Assembly (NCBI RefSeq): GCF_014201115.1
Contig: NZ_JACHDO010000001.1
Span: 2,356,001 to 2,420,000, forward strand
Length of the DNA: 64,000 nt
Direction: 5' to 3'
Source: Nocardiopsis metallicus
Lineage (GTDB): Bacteria; Actinomycetota; Actinomycetes; Streptosporangiales; Streptosporangiaceae
In this document: in pieces, positions 38,895 to 46,799 of the stretch
How positions within the stretch are numbered: the first letter of the stretch is position 1
Layout of the letters: each line of letters begins with the position of its first letter
Notes under the pieces: generated by a model
The model's input: the letters and a program-made list of their open reading frames with translations, nothing else
What the model was told of the DNA's origin: nothing
Database searches by the model: none
Translations under genes and position numbers: made by a program

Positions 38895-39664
38895 TAGATC
38901 ATCTCCTTCAACAACTGCCGAGACTGTTCCAAGGGGAGAGCGTCAGACAGCACGCGGCGCTCAATCTCAAACAGCCGCTCCAAACCGCTGCTTGCGTCGA
39001 AGACCACGTTACCGTTCTGGTGGTCCGAGGAAGCCGCCCGTGTCCCGTCTTCCAGCCTCACAAGCAGCAGTGGAGACGTCACGCCCATCGGGACACCCGG
39101 GAGTGGGATCACGTGCACCCGAACCCCGTCATCCATCAACGACACCAGCCGCTCAACCTGTTCACGACGAACCGCGTCCGGAACCATCGACAGCGCTACA
39201 GCGGGGAACACCGCAGTGATCTTCGGGTTGTTGCGCTCACGCAGGTATTCGTACCGCTTCGACCGCAGAGCGACTACCCGCGCGACCTCTGACGGAGACC
39301 ACAACGGTTGACCCTCAGCGAAGATCATTTCCGCGTACCCGGGGGATTGCAGGAGACCAGGGACCAACACCGGGGAAACGTACGTCACCGACGTCGCTGC
39401 TTCTTCCAGCTTGCCCGCATCAAGCATCCACGGGAGCAACGCGGAAGGAGACGTGTACGTCTCCCACTTGCGAAACAACGTCCCCTTCAACCCGAGTGCC
39501 CCGTCTAGCTTCAACGCGTCATCCCGCACCGGGACAGCGTGGTTGTTCTCCCAGCGGGACAGGGTTGACGCAGAAGTCCCGGCTTCCTTCGCGAGTCGAC
39601 GAAGTGTGTAACCAGCACGTTTGCGTTCCCGTGCGAGGTATGGACCGAATTCTTGTTCCGTCAT
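38894..39664 (-). CDS. Scr1-family XRE regulator (HTH + DUF5753)
   Basis: 256 aa. N-terminal HTH (residues 9-60: 'YTLRRLAKEAGTSASTLSRWENN'), then the DUF5753 body with 'YVSPVLVPGLLQSPGYAEMIF', 'ALRSKRYEYLRERNNPKITAVF' and a C-terminal 'SSDHQNGNVVFDASSGLERLFEIERRVLSDAL'. This family pairs with DUF397, as here. In the element it is placed like a master repressor: leftward, at the left end, divergent from the remaining native genes. A small inverted repeat in the divergent promoter may be its operator. Confidence 0.9.
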   Translation of the reverse strand: MTEQEFGPYLARERKRAGYTLRRLAKEAGTSASTLSRWENNHAVPVRDDALKLDGALGLKGTLFRKWETYTSPSALLPWMLDAGKLEEAATSVTYVSPVLVPGLLQSPGYAEMIFAEGQPLWSPSEVARVVALRSKRYEYLRERNNPKITAVFPAVALSMVPDAVRREQVERLVSLMDDGVRVHVIPLPGVPMGVTSPLLLVRLEDGTRAASSDHQNGNVVFDASSGLERLFEIERRVLSDALPLEQSRQLLKEMI

Positions 39665-39763
39665 GTCCCAGACGCTACGCAGGTTGTCCTACTCAGAACT
39701 AGATCCACCGGGGTTAGAAGTCAGTTTCTGTGAAACAACGCGCGGTGGTCTGACGCTAGGTCT
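39665..39763. promoter_or_regulatory. Divergent promoter with candidate operator
   Basis: 99 bp between the XRE gene and the rightward small gene. It contains an inverted repeat at 39724-39736 (GTTTC-TGT-GAAAC), a reasonable size for an XRE operator. Confidence 0.4.
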
Positions 39764-40102
39764 ATGGACGCACGTGGACAGATTCAGACGCAGACCGAAA
39801 CCACCGAAACCGACCCGATGACCGAAGCCAAAGACGCATTCATGACCCTGCGGGGGTTGGCGTTCACTGTCGAGTGGAGGCGGTTCCCGTGGACGTACGG
39901 TGCGGACGTTGACCGTGCGTTGATCGGACCCCCGTACCTGGGGTACGTCTCACTGGGGCTCAAAGACGAAACCCACTGGGGTTACCAGTCCCGGGACGGT
40001 CGGACGTGGCGGTACGTCCCGCGCGACCACGTCGCCCAACTCGTGCGGGAGGTCTGCAACGAGTTTGCGGGGTTCACTCCGCCACTGCCACGCAGGAAGT
40101 GA
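39764..40102 (+). CDS. Small hypothetical protein
   Basis: 112 aa at most; ATG 39818 or 39842 are alternative starts. Polar N-terminus ('QIQTQTETTETDPMTEAKD') then a compact domain: 'TLRGLAFTVEWRRFPW', 'YLGYVSLGLKDETHWGYQSRDGRTWRYVPRDH' and 'LVREVCNEFAGFTPPLP'. No family recognised. It is divergent from the XRE gene and ends 28 bp before an ISAs1-type insertion, so any genes once downstream are cut off by the transposons. Confidence 0.6.
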   Translation: MDARGQIQTQTETTETDPMTEAKDAFMTLRGLAFTVEWRRFPWTYGADVDRALIGPPYLGYVSLGLKDETHWGYQSRDGRTWRYVPRDHVAQLVREVCNEFAGFTPPLPRRK

Positions 40103-40840
40103 CGCAGGAACCGAGAGACCAGCACACCGGCAGGGCTGTTGCAAAGTCGGGGATGAGTAGCGTTATCACTGATCACAAGCCTGCAGCGATCCAGTAGAAG
40201 ACCCCACACACAACAACGGAGCCCTGGTAGAAGGTCAGGAACTCTCACACCCCTGGCCTCACAAGGACTCCGTTGCGCCCCCAGTCTGCCACGCCCTCTC
40301 CCGCCCTGTCCGCGCCCACCGGAGAAGAAGCCGATCCTCGCGATCGGCGGGGCCGCCGCCACCGCCTGGGCTGCATCATCTTGATCTGCCTGTGCGCCGT
40401 GCTCTGCGGAGCCCGCTCCCTGACCGCGGGATCGGCCAGTGGGCGCATAACGCACCCCAACACACCCTGGCCCGCTTGGGAGCCCGCATCACCCGCCCCG
40501 AACTCGGAGTGCGCACCGCCCCCTCTGCGGCCACGATCCGCAGGGTGCTGACCAGCCTGGACCCCGCCGCGCTGAACCGCATGAGCACCGCCGCCGACCT
40601 GGCCGTGCTCATCATCGACGGCAAAAGCGTGCGAGGCTCGCGCACCCGCCGCTCCCAGGCCGTGCACCTACTGGCCGCGATGACCCCCACCGGACAGGTG
40701 GCCGCTCAGATCCGGGTGGCGGACAAGACCAGCGAGATCCCCGCTCTCCAGGACGTCCTGGCCGGGATGGACATCGAAGGCACTGTGATCTCCGCTGATG
40801 CGGAGTGTGTCAAGTCGAATCGGACAGGGGCAGGTGATCG

Positions 40841-41908
40841 TCAGGCCGCTTCACGCAGGTCAGCGCTGTGCTGTGCGGTAGGCACGATGTCCGGCTCGTT
40901 GATCCACGCGGCCTCGGGAAGAGCAGGAAGCACAGGCCTGCGGGTGAACCGCTGCGGATTGGCCGCGCGAAAGGCCTCAATGGCTTGCGCTCGCTTGTCC
41001 TGAATCGCGTGCGCGGTGCCGATATGCACCGTGAAAGGAGTGTGCAGCCCGATCCCGGAGTGGTAGTGCTCGTGGTTGTAGTACTGGAAGAATCTGCGGC
41101 AGAACCGCCGGGCTCCCTGAATGGACCCGAACCGGTCAGGAAACGCCGGGCAGTACTTCAGCGTCTTGAAATGCGCTTCGCTGTAGGGGTTGTCGTTGCT
41201 CGTCTTCGGCCTGGAGTGCGATTTGGTGATGCCGAGCATGGACAGCAGCTCGGAAACGGGCTGCGATGTCATCGCGGTACCGCGGTCGGAATGGATCACT
41301 TCGGCGGCGATCTGGCCGTTGGCCGCGATGGAGTTGGCGATGAACCCTTCGGCGATCTCGCCTGATTCTCTGGTGTGGATTTCCCAGTGCACCACGCACC
41401 GGGAGTAGATGTCGATCATGACGTACAGATCGAAGAACCTGCCCGGGCCGGGTCCACGCAGTTTCGTTATGTCATAGCTCCACACCTGGTTCGGGGCGTG
41501 GGCCACCAGCTCGGGTTTGGTCTTGGGCGGGTGGGTGGCCTGGGCCCGCCGCTCCCGGCTCTGGCCGCGTTCGCGCAGCAGCCGGTACATCGTGGCCACC
41601 GAGCACAGGTAGGTGCCCTCGTCCAGCAGGGCCGCCCACACCTGCCGGGGAGCTTTGTCCCGAAACCTCGTGCTGTTGAGGACTGCGATGATGTGTTCGC
41701 GTTCTTCGCTCTCCAGCCGGTTCGGGGGAGGCGTCCTGGCGGGTTCGGTCGGGGCGGAGGGGTTTCGGTCCCGGTTGCGGTAGTGGGTCGAGCGGTTGAT
41801 GCCCGACAGGCGACAGGACTCTTTGACGCCGGTATGCGGTTCGAGTTGGATTCGTGTGTTCTCGCGAACCTCGGTTACGAGTTCTCCGAGTCCGCGCTCT
41901 CGGACACG
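40841..41908 (-). CDS. IS3-family transposase OrfB
   Basis: The frame has no clear start codon; it is open from at least 41908, overlapping orfA, so it is expected to be expressed as an OrfAB fusion by -1 frameshifting (an internal GTG at 41641 gives a 266-aa product). N-terminal 'CRLSGINRSTHYRNR' (HTH_21-like), then 'ATMYRLLRERGQSRERR', and the rve core 'VWSYDITKLRGPG', 'EVIHSDRGTAMTSQPVS' and 'RPKTSNDNPYSEAHFKTLKY' with the DDE residues intact. Confidence 0.85.
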   Translation of the reverse strand, partial: RVRERGLGELVTEVRENTRIQLEPHTGVKESCRLSGINRSTHYRNRDRNPSAPTEPARTPPPNRLESEEREHIIAVLNSTRFRDKAPRQVWAALLDEGTYLCSVATMYRLLRERGQSRERRAQATHPPKTKPELVAHAPNQVWSYDITKLRGPGPGRFFDLYVMIDIYSRCVVHWEIHTRESGEIAEGFIANSIAANGQIAAEVIHSDRGTAMTSQPVSELLSMLGITKSHSRPKTSNDNPYSEAHFKTLKYCPAFPDRFGSIQGARRFCRRFFQYYNHEHYHSGIGLHTPFTVHIGTAHAIQDKRAQAIEAFRAANPQRFTRRPVLPALPEAAWINEPDIVPTAQHSADLREAA

Positions 41909-42297
41909 ATCTCCAAGAGCGCGTGTGCTTTTCCCAGGATTTCCATGGCTGCCTCGGTCTGGGTCAGCTTCTTGGACATCCGGGCGTTGTCACGCTCAAG
42001 TTTGGCTTTCTCCCGGCGCAGCTGTTCCAGTTCGACCTGTTCAGGTGTCTTCTTTCTGGAAGTCGCCCCGGCCGGTGAGGTGCTCAGTTCGCCGCCATCT
42101 CTCTGTTTGCGCCAGAGCTGGATGCTGGAGTCGTAGAGTCCTTCCCTGCGCAGCAGGGCGCCTTTCTCGCCGGCGGGTGCGGTGTCGTATTCCTCCAGGA
42201 CCCGCAGCTTGTAGGCGTGGGTGAAGGTCCGGCGCTTGGGCCGGGTGGCTCGAGGCCCTTCATCGTTGGTGTGGAGGTCGTGGTTGGTCATCGTCAC
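41875..42297 (-). CDS. IS3-family transposase OrfA
   Basis: 140 aa. 'RRTFTHAYKLRVLEEYDTAP' and 'LLRREGLYDSSIQLWRKQRD' form the HTH, followed by a coiled coil 'PEQVELEQLRREKAKLERDNARMSKKLTQTEAAM'. Its 3' end overlaps the OrfB frame at 41875-41905. Confidence 0.85.
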   Translation of the reverse strand: MTMTNHDLHTNDEGPRATRPKRRTFTHAYKLRVLEEYDTAPAGEKGALLRREGLYDSSIQLWRKQRDGGELSTSPAGATSRKKTPEQVELEQLRREKAKLERDNARMSKKLTQTEAAMEILGKAHALLEIVSESADSENS

Positions 42298-43004
42298 GGT
42301 GGTGGTTGCCTGTTCTCGCCCTGCTTGTGCCAGTTAGTGAAGGTTATCCCTTGGTGTCCCACTTGAGCCTGACACAGAGGGATGCGCTGCACACCCAGAC
42401 CGATACCGCCCAGCACCTGGTCAAGGAACGCAAGGCCCACTACCTACTCACCGTCAAACGCAACCAGCCAACCTTGTTCAACCAGGTCAAAGCACTTCCG
42501 TGGAGGCAAGCGCCCGCCCTGTTCACCGAAGCCTCGCGTGGGCACGGGCGCCAGGAGAGGCGCACGGTCAAGGTGCTCACCGCTCCCCGGATCGCTTTTC
42601 CCTACGCCTGCCAGGTGGTGCGGGTGCACCGGTGGGTCAAGGAGGTGGCCACTGGCCGGGTGCGGCGCACCTACGCCTATGTGATCACGAGTTTGTCCGC
42701 AGAGCAGGCCGGTGCTGCCCGGTTGGCGGGCCTGGTGCGGGGTCATTGGCGGATCGAGGCGCTGCATCATGTGCGGGACGTGAGCTTTGGCGAGGACGCC
42801 TCCAGGGTGCGGTGCGGGAACGGCCCACAGAACATGGCGATGCTGCGCAACCTGACGATTCCGCTGCTGACGGAGCTGGGGATGACCAGCATCCCCGAAG
42901 CGATCCGTTGGGTGTCCTACGAGACCTTCACTCGCCCTCTAGAGCTACTCCAGATCCCCTGAACAGGGGCAACGAATCCCTCACCCGACTTTGCAACAGC
43001 CCTG

Positions 43005-43317
43005 GCACACCGGGGGGTTGCTGGTCTCTCTTCATGCCTATGAGCATCACTCTAAGTAGCTACACGAACACCCGCGGAGCTTCGTCCTGGTGGTGAATCA
43101 TCACGCTGACCAGGGAAGGAACGGGTTCGGGACGTTTCGGCCGCATCCAACAGCAGTCCCACTCAAACCTGAACATTGGTTGACGTGGGAAAACTAACTG
43201 CGTGTACCGTACGCAATTAACGCAACTGGTGTCACCTCGTGCCACTCCAAGCCGCATTAAGGCAACGCATGTCACCTCACAAGGGAGCGCGTCCGCTACC
43301 TGGGGAAACACTGTTTC
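43005..43317 (+). other. Non-coding region with repeats and a weak promoter
   Basis: No credible gene. A TTGACG box at 43180-43185 with a possible -10 around 43205 could direct rightward transcription into the hairpin array that follows. Two imperfect direct copies of the pattern GCAAC-N3/4-TGTCACCTC occur near 43220 and 43262. Confidence 0.35.
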
Positions 43318-43694
43318 GTGTGAGTCTCAACGAGTCTCAGAACCTTCTTCACATAAGCCAGACAGGTATTCCTTTGGGGAGTACCCGTTTTCCTCTTACG
43401 GGGGAGAGCGGCCCGGAACGACTCACACTCACACCCCGGGGTGTTGGTGGTGTTGGACCCTCAGCCACCTTCACATAAGGCCGGGGGTGTTCCTTGAGGG
43501 GGACGTGTTTTCCCCTTGTGTGGGACGAGCGGGGGTCCGTGCCCCAACAACCACCAACACGCAGGAAGCAGGAAGGTGCAGGAACCTGGAACACCCCTAG
43601 CACATGGAGAACTGGGTACTTCTTGGGAAGGACCCGTTTTCCTCTTACGTGGGAGCACCGGGGGTTGAGCGTCCCTGCACCTTCCTGCTTCCTG
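43318..43694. repeat. Array of three long hairpins with different stems and a shared inner motif
   Basis: Three units about 120-130 bp apart share an inner motif (pattern CGTTTTCC(T/C)CTT...GGGA; CGTTTTCC-type cores at about 43386, 43506 and 43635). Each is closed by its own inverted repeat: GTGTGAGT (43318-43325) with ACTCACAC (43421-43428); a GT-rich arm at about 43440-43456 with its complement at 43543-43560; and a 22-bp perfect arm pair 43561-43582 with 43673-43694. Stem sequences are unrelated between units while the inner part is conserved. Confidence 0.7.
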
Positions 43695-43794
43695 CGCTCC
43701 GCTTCCTGGACACGTCTTCCAGTGCGTCACCCCGTACCCGCTGGTGTCGACAGGGTCCCGTTCCAAGTCTTAGATAACGATTCCATAACGAGAA

Positions 43795-43823
43795 TTGACT
43801 TCGTGGTACAATAGTGGTATAGC
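43795..43823 (+). promoter_or_regulatory. Sigma70-like promoter for the small-gene block
   Basis: TTGACT (43795-43800), 17-bp spacer, TATAGC (43818-43823), 25 bp before the start of the HTH-protein gene. The best-looking promoter in the element. Confidence 0.6.
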
Positions 43824-43848
43824 GAAACACTCTCAGAAGGGAGACACC

Positions 43849-44082
43849 ATGAAGGACACGAAGGTTCCCCGGTCACCACGGCTGAGGCAACGCGCTGTCG
43901 AGGCGTACACCCTCTACAGCGAAGGCGTTCACGTTGACGTGATCGCTCGGACGTTCGAGGTAGCGCAGAGCACCGCGTACGCCTGGATCGATCAGGGTCG
44001 CGCTCTGGTCGCTCTGGAGAAGCAACACCCCGGGATCACTGGGCTCGTGCCCGGAGGGCACGAGACTGAGGTCGTGTCATGA
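43849..44082 (+). CDS. Small helix-turn-helix protein
   Basis: 77 aa from ATG 43849 with AAGGGAG upstream. 'RQRAVEAYTLYSEGVHVDVIARTFEVAQSTAYAWIDQGRALVAL' is a clear Hin/terminase-like HTH: helix, turn at 'FEVAQ', recognition helix. It may be the element's excisionase/accessory DNA-binding protein or a regulator. First gene of a block of three whose genes overlap or nearly touch, driven by the promoter at 43795. Confidence 0.75.
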   Translation: MKDTKVPRSPRLRQRAVEAYTLYSEGVHVDVIARTFEVAQSTAYAWIDQGRALVALEKQHPGITGLVPGGHETEVVS

Positions 44083-44384
44083 CTCAGAACGTAGAGGCTT
44101 GGGTGTCACCCCAGACCGAAGACGAACCGCTGTCGGCACGTGACCGGATTCTTGAGATCGCACGCGGACGCAACGCTGTTCTAGAGCACCGCGTGCGCGT
44201 GCAAGCGCTGGTCGCACAGGTAACCGCGATGCGTAACGCAATCTCCGAACACGTCGAGCTGCTGATGTCGCAAGGCAAGACCTTCGAGGAAGCCCGACGC
44301 ATTGCAAACAAGCGCGTAGACGACTACGAAGCAACCGCGATGGCAGCACTGAACAAGCAAGCCCCCAACAACACGAAGGACTAA
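44079..44384 (+). CDS. Small coiled-coil hypothetical protein
   Basis: 101 aa; ATG overlaps the stop of the HTH gene (ATGA), so translation is coupled. Mostly helical: 'DRILEIARGRNAVLEHRVRVQALVAQVTAMRN' and 'FEEARRIANKRVDDYEATAMAAL'. No family recognised. Confidence 0.7.
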   Translation: MTQNVEAWVSPQTEDEPLSARDRILEIARGRNAVLEHRVRVQALVAQVTAMRNAISEHVELLMSQGKTFEEARRIANKRVDDYEATAMAALNKQAPNNTKD

Positions 44385-44386
44385 CC

Positions 44387-44800
44387 ATGAGTACGAAGGA
44401 CAAGCTTCTAGAAGCCCTAAGGGGAACGTACGACGCTCAGCGCGACGCAGACGCCCAGGTGCAGAAGAGCCACGCAGAGGGCAAGGCAAAGGTCGAAGCG
44501 GCCATTAGGGAGCGTTCTCGCGAGCTTGCAGAGGTTAACCACGGGATGACCGTTCACCAGGCACGGGAGATTGCAACCCGGGAGATCCAGGCGGCTCGTG
44601 CCGCTGAGCACGCGAAGGCTGACCGGGAGCGTGTCGACGAAGCCGTACGGGACATTGAAGCCCGTGACCGTGACTCGATTGCTGCTGACTCGCTACGCGA
44701 CAAGCTTCGTGCTCTTGCGACGCGACCCGCTGACTTCGACCAGCGAGTAGCTGAAGAGAAGCAGCGTCGCGCTGTAGAAGCCGCTGCCAACGAAGGCTAG
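44387..44800 (+). CDS. Small highly charged coiled-coil hypothetical protein
   Basis: 137 aa, starting 2 bp after the previous stop. Almost entirely charged helix: 'KSHAEGKAKVEAAIRERSRELAEV', 'AREIATREIQAARAAEHAKADRERVDEAVRDIEARD'. No family recognised; its second half resembles the preceding protein in the 'EARRIANK'-type pattern ('QAREIATREI'), so the two may be distant duplicates. Confidence 0.7.
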   Translation: MSTKDKLLEALRGTYDAQRDADAQVQKSHAEGKAKVEAAIRERSRELAEVNHGMTVHQAREIATREIQAARAAEHAKADRERVDEAVRDIEARDRDSIAADSLRDKLRALATRPADFDQRVAEEKQRRAVEAAANEG

Positions 44801-45005
44801 TCAGTTACCCGGGTGGATACCTGGGAGTCCCCTACAAGCCACGCTGAGAGTCGTTCGGACGAACACTCACAGCCTTACACCCCCGTTGGTTGAGCGCCGC
44901 AGGATTGCGTAGACGCTCCCACACAGAACCAAGGCAGCGGTCTTCCTCCTTCCCGCACATGCCGCGTACGTCGATTTGAAAGCCCGACGTACATTCCCAG
45001 GATGA

Positions 45006-45036
45006 CCCGGGGCACGGAACGGGACCGTGCCCCGGG
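45006..45036 (+). terminator. Terminator after the small-gene block
   Basis: 12-bp perfect stem (45006-45017 with 45025-45036, 7-nt loop), about 200 bp beyond the stop of the coiled-coil gene. A weaker hairpin (45055-45079) follows. The intervening 44801-45005 shows no gene. Confidence 0.6.
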
Positions 45037-45183
45037 ACTCCACCCCTAGAACTTCCATGCGAACGGGAAGCCCGCATGGATCACTCTTCCGGGGCTGGTT
45101 CTCTTACCGGCTGACCAGCCCCGGATACCCCCTTCACCTGCGAAAAGCCGGTGTGTATTTCGTCAGAGCCCTCTTGCTAGAAT

Positions 45184-45420
45184 AGAAGGCAGAGGGTAAA
45201 GCACGCGGAACCACAGAGTTCCGGGTCACCAAACACCTTCTAGGAAGACCCCCGGGTGAAGAACACCAGTTCCCGAGAGTCCAGGAAAGTAACCCGGTAG
45301 CAGTACCTAGGAGACCAAGTCATAGAGACTTGATGGATCTCCCGCTCTTAGGAGCGAAGTCGGATTCAGTTCCGCCACCTGTGGGTGCCTCAGAGAATCA
45401 CTAGCCGCTACTAAGCGGCT
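45184..45420 (+). ncRNA. Candidate structured RNA or leader
   Basis: A TAGAAT -10-like box (45178-45183) is followed by a series of local hairpins: 45207-45222, a two-part stem 45310-45314/45338-45342 enclosing 45316-45321/45327-45332, and 45343-45356. A 7-bp stem with 4-nt loop (45403-45420) then leads into TTCACTTT, like an intrinsic terminator. There is no ORF inside. It lies 54 bp ahead of the next gene, so it is either a free RNA or an attenuating leader. Confidence 0.4.
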
Positions 45421-45473
45421 TCACTTTGATCCTTACTCGTTCTACGTGAACGAAAACCCACAGGAGTTACACC

Positions 45474-45710
45474 ATGCGTTACAACTGCTCTGAAGCTACG
45501 GCCGCTGCGTTGCGGTCTGCCGTAGCCAATCTGTCGATTCGCACCCGGCGTTGGGGTGTCGATGACCCCCGCACTATCGAAGCGCGTTCCGAGTGGAACC
45601 GGCTTAGGACGCTTGCGCTTCTTGAGACTGCCGAGGATACCTTTTCTTACCTGGCGACCGATGACCGCACCCGTTTCGCTCGCAAGCTGACCGAAGCGGG
45701 GGTGGCCTGA
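45474..45710 (+). CDS. Small hypothetical protein
   Basis: 78 aa from ATG 45474 with CAGGAG upstream. 'MRYNCSEATAAALRSAVANL' then a helical stretch rich in Arg and Thr. Not recognised. First gene of a five-gene block with overlapping or adjacent start and stop codons. Confidence 0.65.
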   Translation: MRYNCSEATAAALRSAVANLSIRTRRWGVDDPRTIEARSEWNRLRTLALLETAEDTFSYLATDDRTRFARKLTEAGVA

Positions 45711-45908
45711 ATGTCGAATTTCATCGCTGTTGAGTTCAATCCCTGGACTGTTCCTGTCACCAAGCCCCACCGAACCGGTGAAGAGGTTTGGTTTATGGAC
45801 CTGACCGTGTCCACGGAAGACATTGACAATGCGTATGAGTTCTTCTGCGTGGAAGAGCGCGACCTGATCGACGTTGCCAACGATCGACTACGGGAGGAAC
45901 GCAAGTGA
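45711..45908 (+). CDS. Small hypothetical protein
   Basis: 65 aa, ATG immediately after the preceding TGA. Acidic; 'FNPWTVPVTKPHRTGEEVW' and 'DNAYEFFCVEERDLIDVANDRLREERK'. Not recognised. Confidence 0.65.
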   Translation: MSNFIAVEFNPWTVPVTKPHRTGEEVWFMDLTVSTEDIDNAYEFFCVEERDLIDVANDRLREERK

Positions 45909-46432
45909 ATCCCTGGATCCGAGGAACCCTGATCGGGGTGGTCATCCTAATGTGCCTGGGAGCGCTGGTCGTGAATTTTACGACCATCACCACGTGGCTG
46001 GTGGCTCTTGGGATGACCCACCCGGTTTACTCGAAGATCGCTGCCTTGTGCATTGACGGCTTGCTAGTCCTGGGGCTCTTTACCCACATGATGGATCCGA
46101 ACCTGGATTCCCTTGGGGGCTTCTGGGTTGGACTGGGATTGACTCTGGTGTGCACCGGGATGGTCGGCTTCATTGCTTCGGGGTGGTTGGGAGCGTTCGC
46201 GTTTTCCATTCCGGTTATCACCCTGGTGATGTCGGAACGAATCGTTCTCCGGATGATCCGCCCCAAGGAACTGGGAGACGTTTCCCAGGTTGCCACCAAC
46301 CTCGACCAGATCGTTTCTGAGCTTCGGGTGGTTCCTGGCAGGAAGCCCGGACGCGCCACCATTGCCCGTGAATACGGGTTGAGTGAAACCGACGCTCGGT
46401 ACGTAGCGGCCGAGATCAAGAGGGAGGTGTGA
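45905..46432 (+). CDS. DUF2637/SpdB-like membrane protein with C-terminal helix-turn-helix-like tail
   Basis: 175 aa from GTG 45905, overlapping the previous stop. Four membrane helices: 'GTLIGVVILMCLGALVV', 'KIAALCIDGLLVLGLF', 'FWVGLGLTLVCTGMVGFIASG' and 'FAFSIPVITLVM'. A cytosolic tail 'GRATIAREYGLSETDARYVAAEI' looks like a small HTH. DUF2637/Spd proteins are common in actinomycete plasmids and integrative elements, where relatives are linked to plasmid spread. No transfer ATPase accompanies it here. Confidence 0.65.
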   Translation: MNPWIRGTLIGVVILMCLGALVVNFTTITTWLVALGMTHPVYSKIAALCIDGLLVLGLFTHMMDPNLDSLGGFWVGLGLTLVCTGMVGFIASGWLGAFAFSIPVITLVMSERIVLRMIRPKELGDVSQVATNLDQIVSELRVVPGRKPGRATIAREYGLSETDARYVAAEIKREV

Positions 46433-46797
46433 CGATGACCGAACCGATTGAGGTTTCCTGCGAATGCGGGGCGACCAAGGGTGAGGCGTGTCGGACCTTC
46501 TCTTTCGGGAGTTACCACAGGTCGCGAGTCCAGAAGTCTGCCAACTGGGAACGCTCACTTGAAGCCACCCGGAAGAAGCGGACTGCCTCCCTGAACAAGG
46601 GACGCAAGGTTCAGATAGTCGAGCCCCTTGGGGACAGTTCGTTGGTGGAAAGCTTCACCCTGACTGTCAGGTGTCCAGCTAGACAATGCAAGGCTGCTCC
46701 GGGCAACCCTTGTACGGGTCGTGTGGAATGGCACGCGCAACGATCCAAGCGGGGTGCGGAACTGAAGGCTCGATACGACAACCAAAACGAAGGATGA
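46429..46797 (+). CDS. Protein with two CxxC-GxxC-H zinc-finger-like repeats
   Basis: 122 aa (GTG 46429 overlapping the previous stop; ATG 46435 also possible). Two copies of a phage/plasmid-type finger: 'CECGATKGEACRTFSFGSYH' near residues 10-30, and 'CPARQCKAAPGNPCTGRVEWH' near 83-105, each ending in H-x2-R. Between them is a basic linker. The pattern C-x2/3-C-x4/5-(G)-x-C-x8/9-H-x2-R is typical of small zinc-binding proteins of actinobacterial phages and integrative elements. Probably binds nucleic acid. Confidence 0.65.
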   Translation: MTMTEPIEVSCECGATKGEACRTFSFGSYHRSRVQKSANWERSLEATRKKRTASLNKGRKVQIVEPLGDSSLVESFTLTVRCPARQCKAAPGNPCTGRVEWHAQRSKRGAELKARYDNQNEG

Positions 46798-46799
46798 AC

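Larger units (their letters stand above)
40803..42380 (-). mobile_element. IS3-family insertion sequence nested in the ISAs1 element
   Basis: 1578 bp inserted in the ISAs1 transposase gene and flanked by GATGCG (40797-40802 and 42381-42386). Imperfect ends share TGTGTCA (near 40806 and, inverted, near 42376). Contains orfA and orfB in the opposite orientation to the host transposase. The 6-bp flank is longer than the usual 3-5 bp, so the exact ends could be off by a base or two. Confidence 0.8.
40273..42962 (+). pseudogene. ISAs1-family transposase, frameshifted and split by an IS3 element
   Basis: N-terminal part from 40273 ('EADPRDRRGRRHRLGCIILI', 'LCGARSLTA') runs into a frameshift near 40435, after which the frame from 40392 continues ('IGQWAHNAPQHTLARLGARI', 'LIIDGKSVRGSRTRRSQAVHLLAAM', 'VISADA'). 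The IS3 element then intervenes. The remainder resumes at 42381 ('ALHTQTDTAQHLVKERKAHYLLTVKRNQP', 'YAYVITSL', 'VRGHWRIEALHHVRDVSFGED') to 42962. Precise removal of the IS3 plus one copy of the 6-bp repeat would restore 'ISADALHTQ' in frame, but the first frameshift would remain. Confidence 0.85.
40131..43004 (+). mobile_element. ISAs1-family insertion sequence, interrupted
   Basis: 21-bp terminal inverted repeats with a one-base indel-free match (40131-40151 CAGGGCTGTTGCAAAGTC...; complement 42984-43004) are flanked by a 9-bp target duplication GCACACCGG (40122-40130 and 43005-43013). The transposase gene inside is split by an IS3-family element (40803-42380) and also frameshifted, so this copy is not autonomous. 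Confidence 0.92.

Noticed and set aside
43318..43694. CRISPR array
   Set aside because: Only three imperfect units about 120-130 bp apart, each with its own long stem; no short identical repeats with regular spacers and no cas genes.
43060..43766. Several short frames over the hairpin array (for example minus-strand 43461-43766)
   Set aside because: They consist of repeated hairpin sequence, lack ribosome sites and differ between the repeat units.
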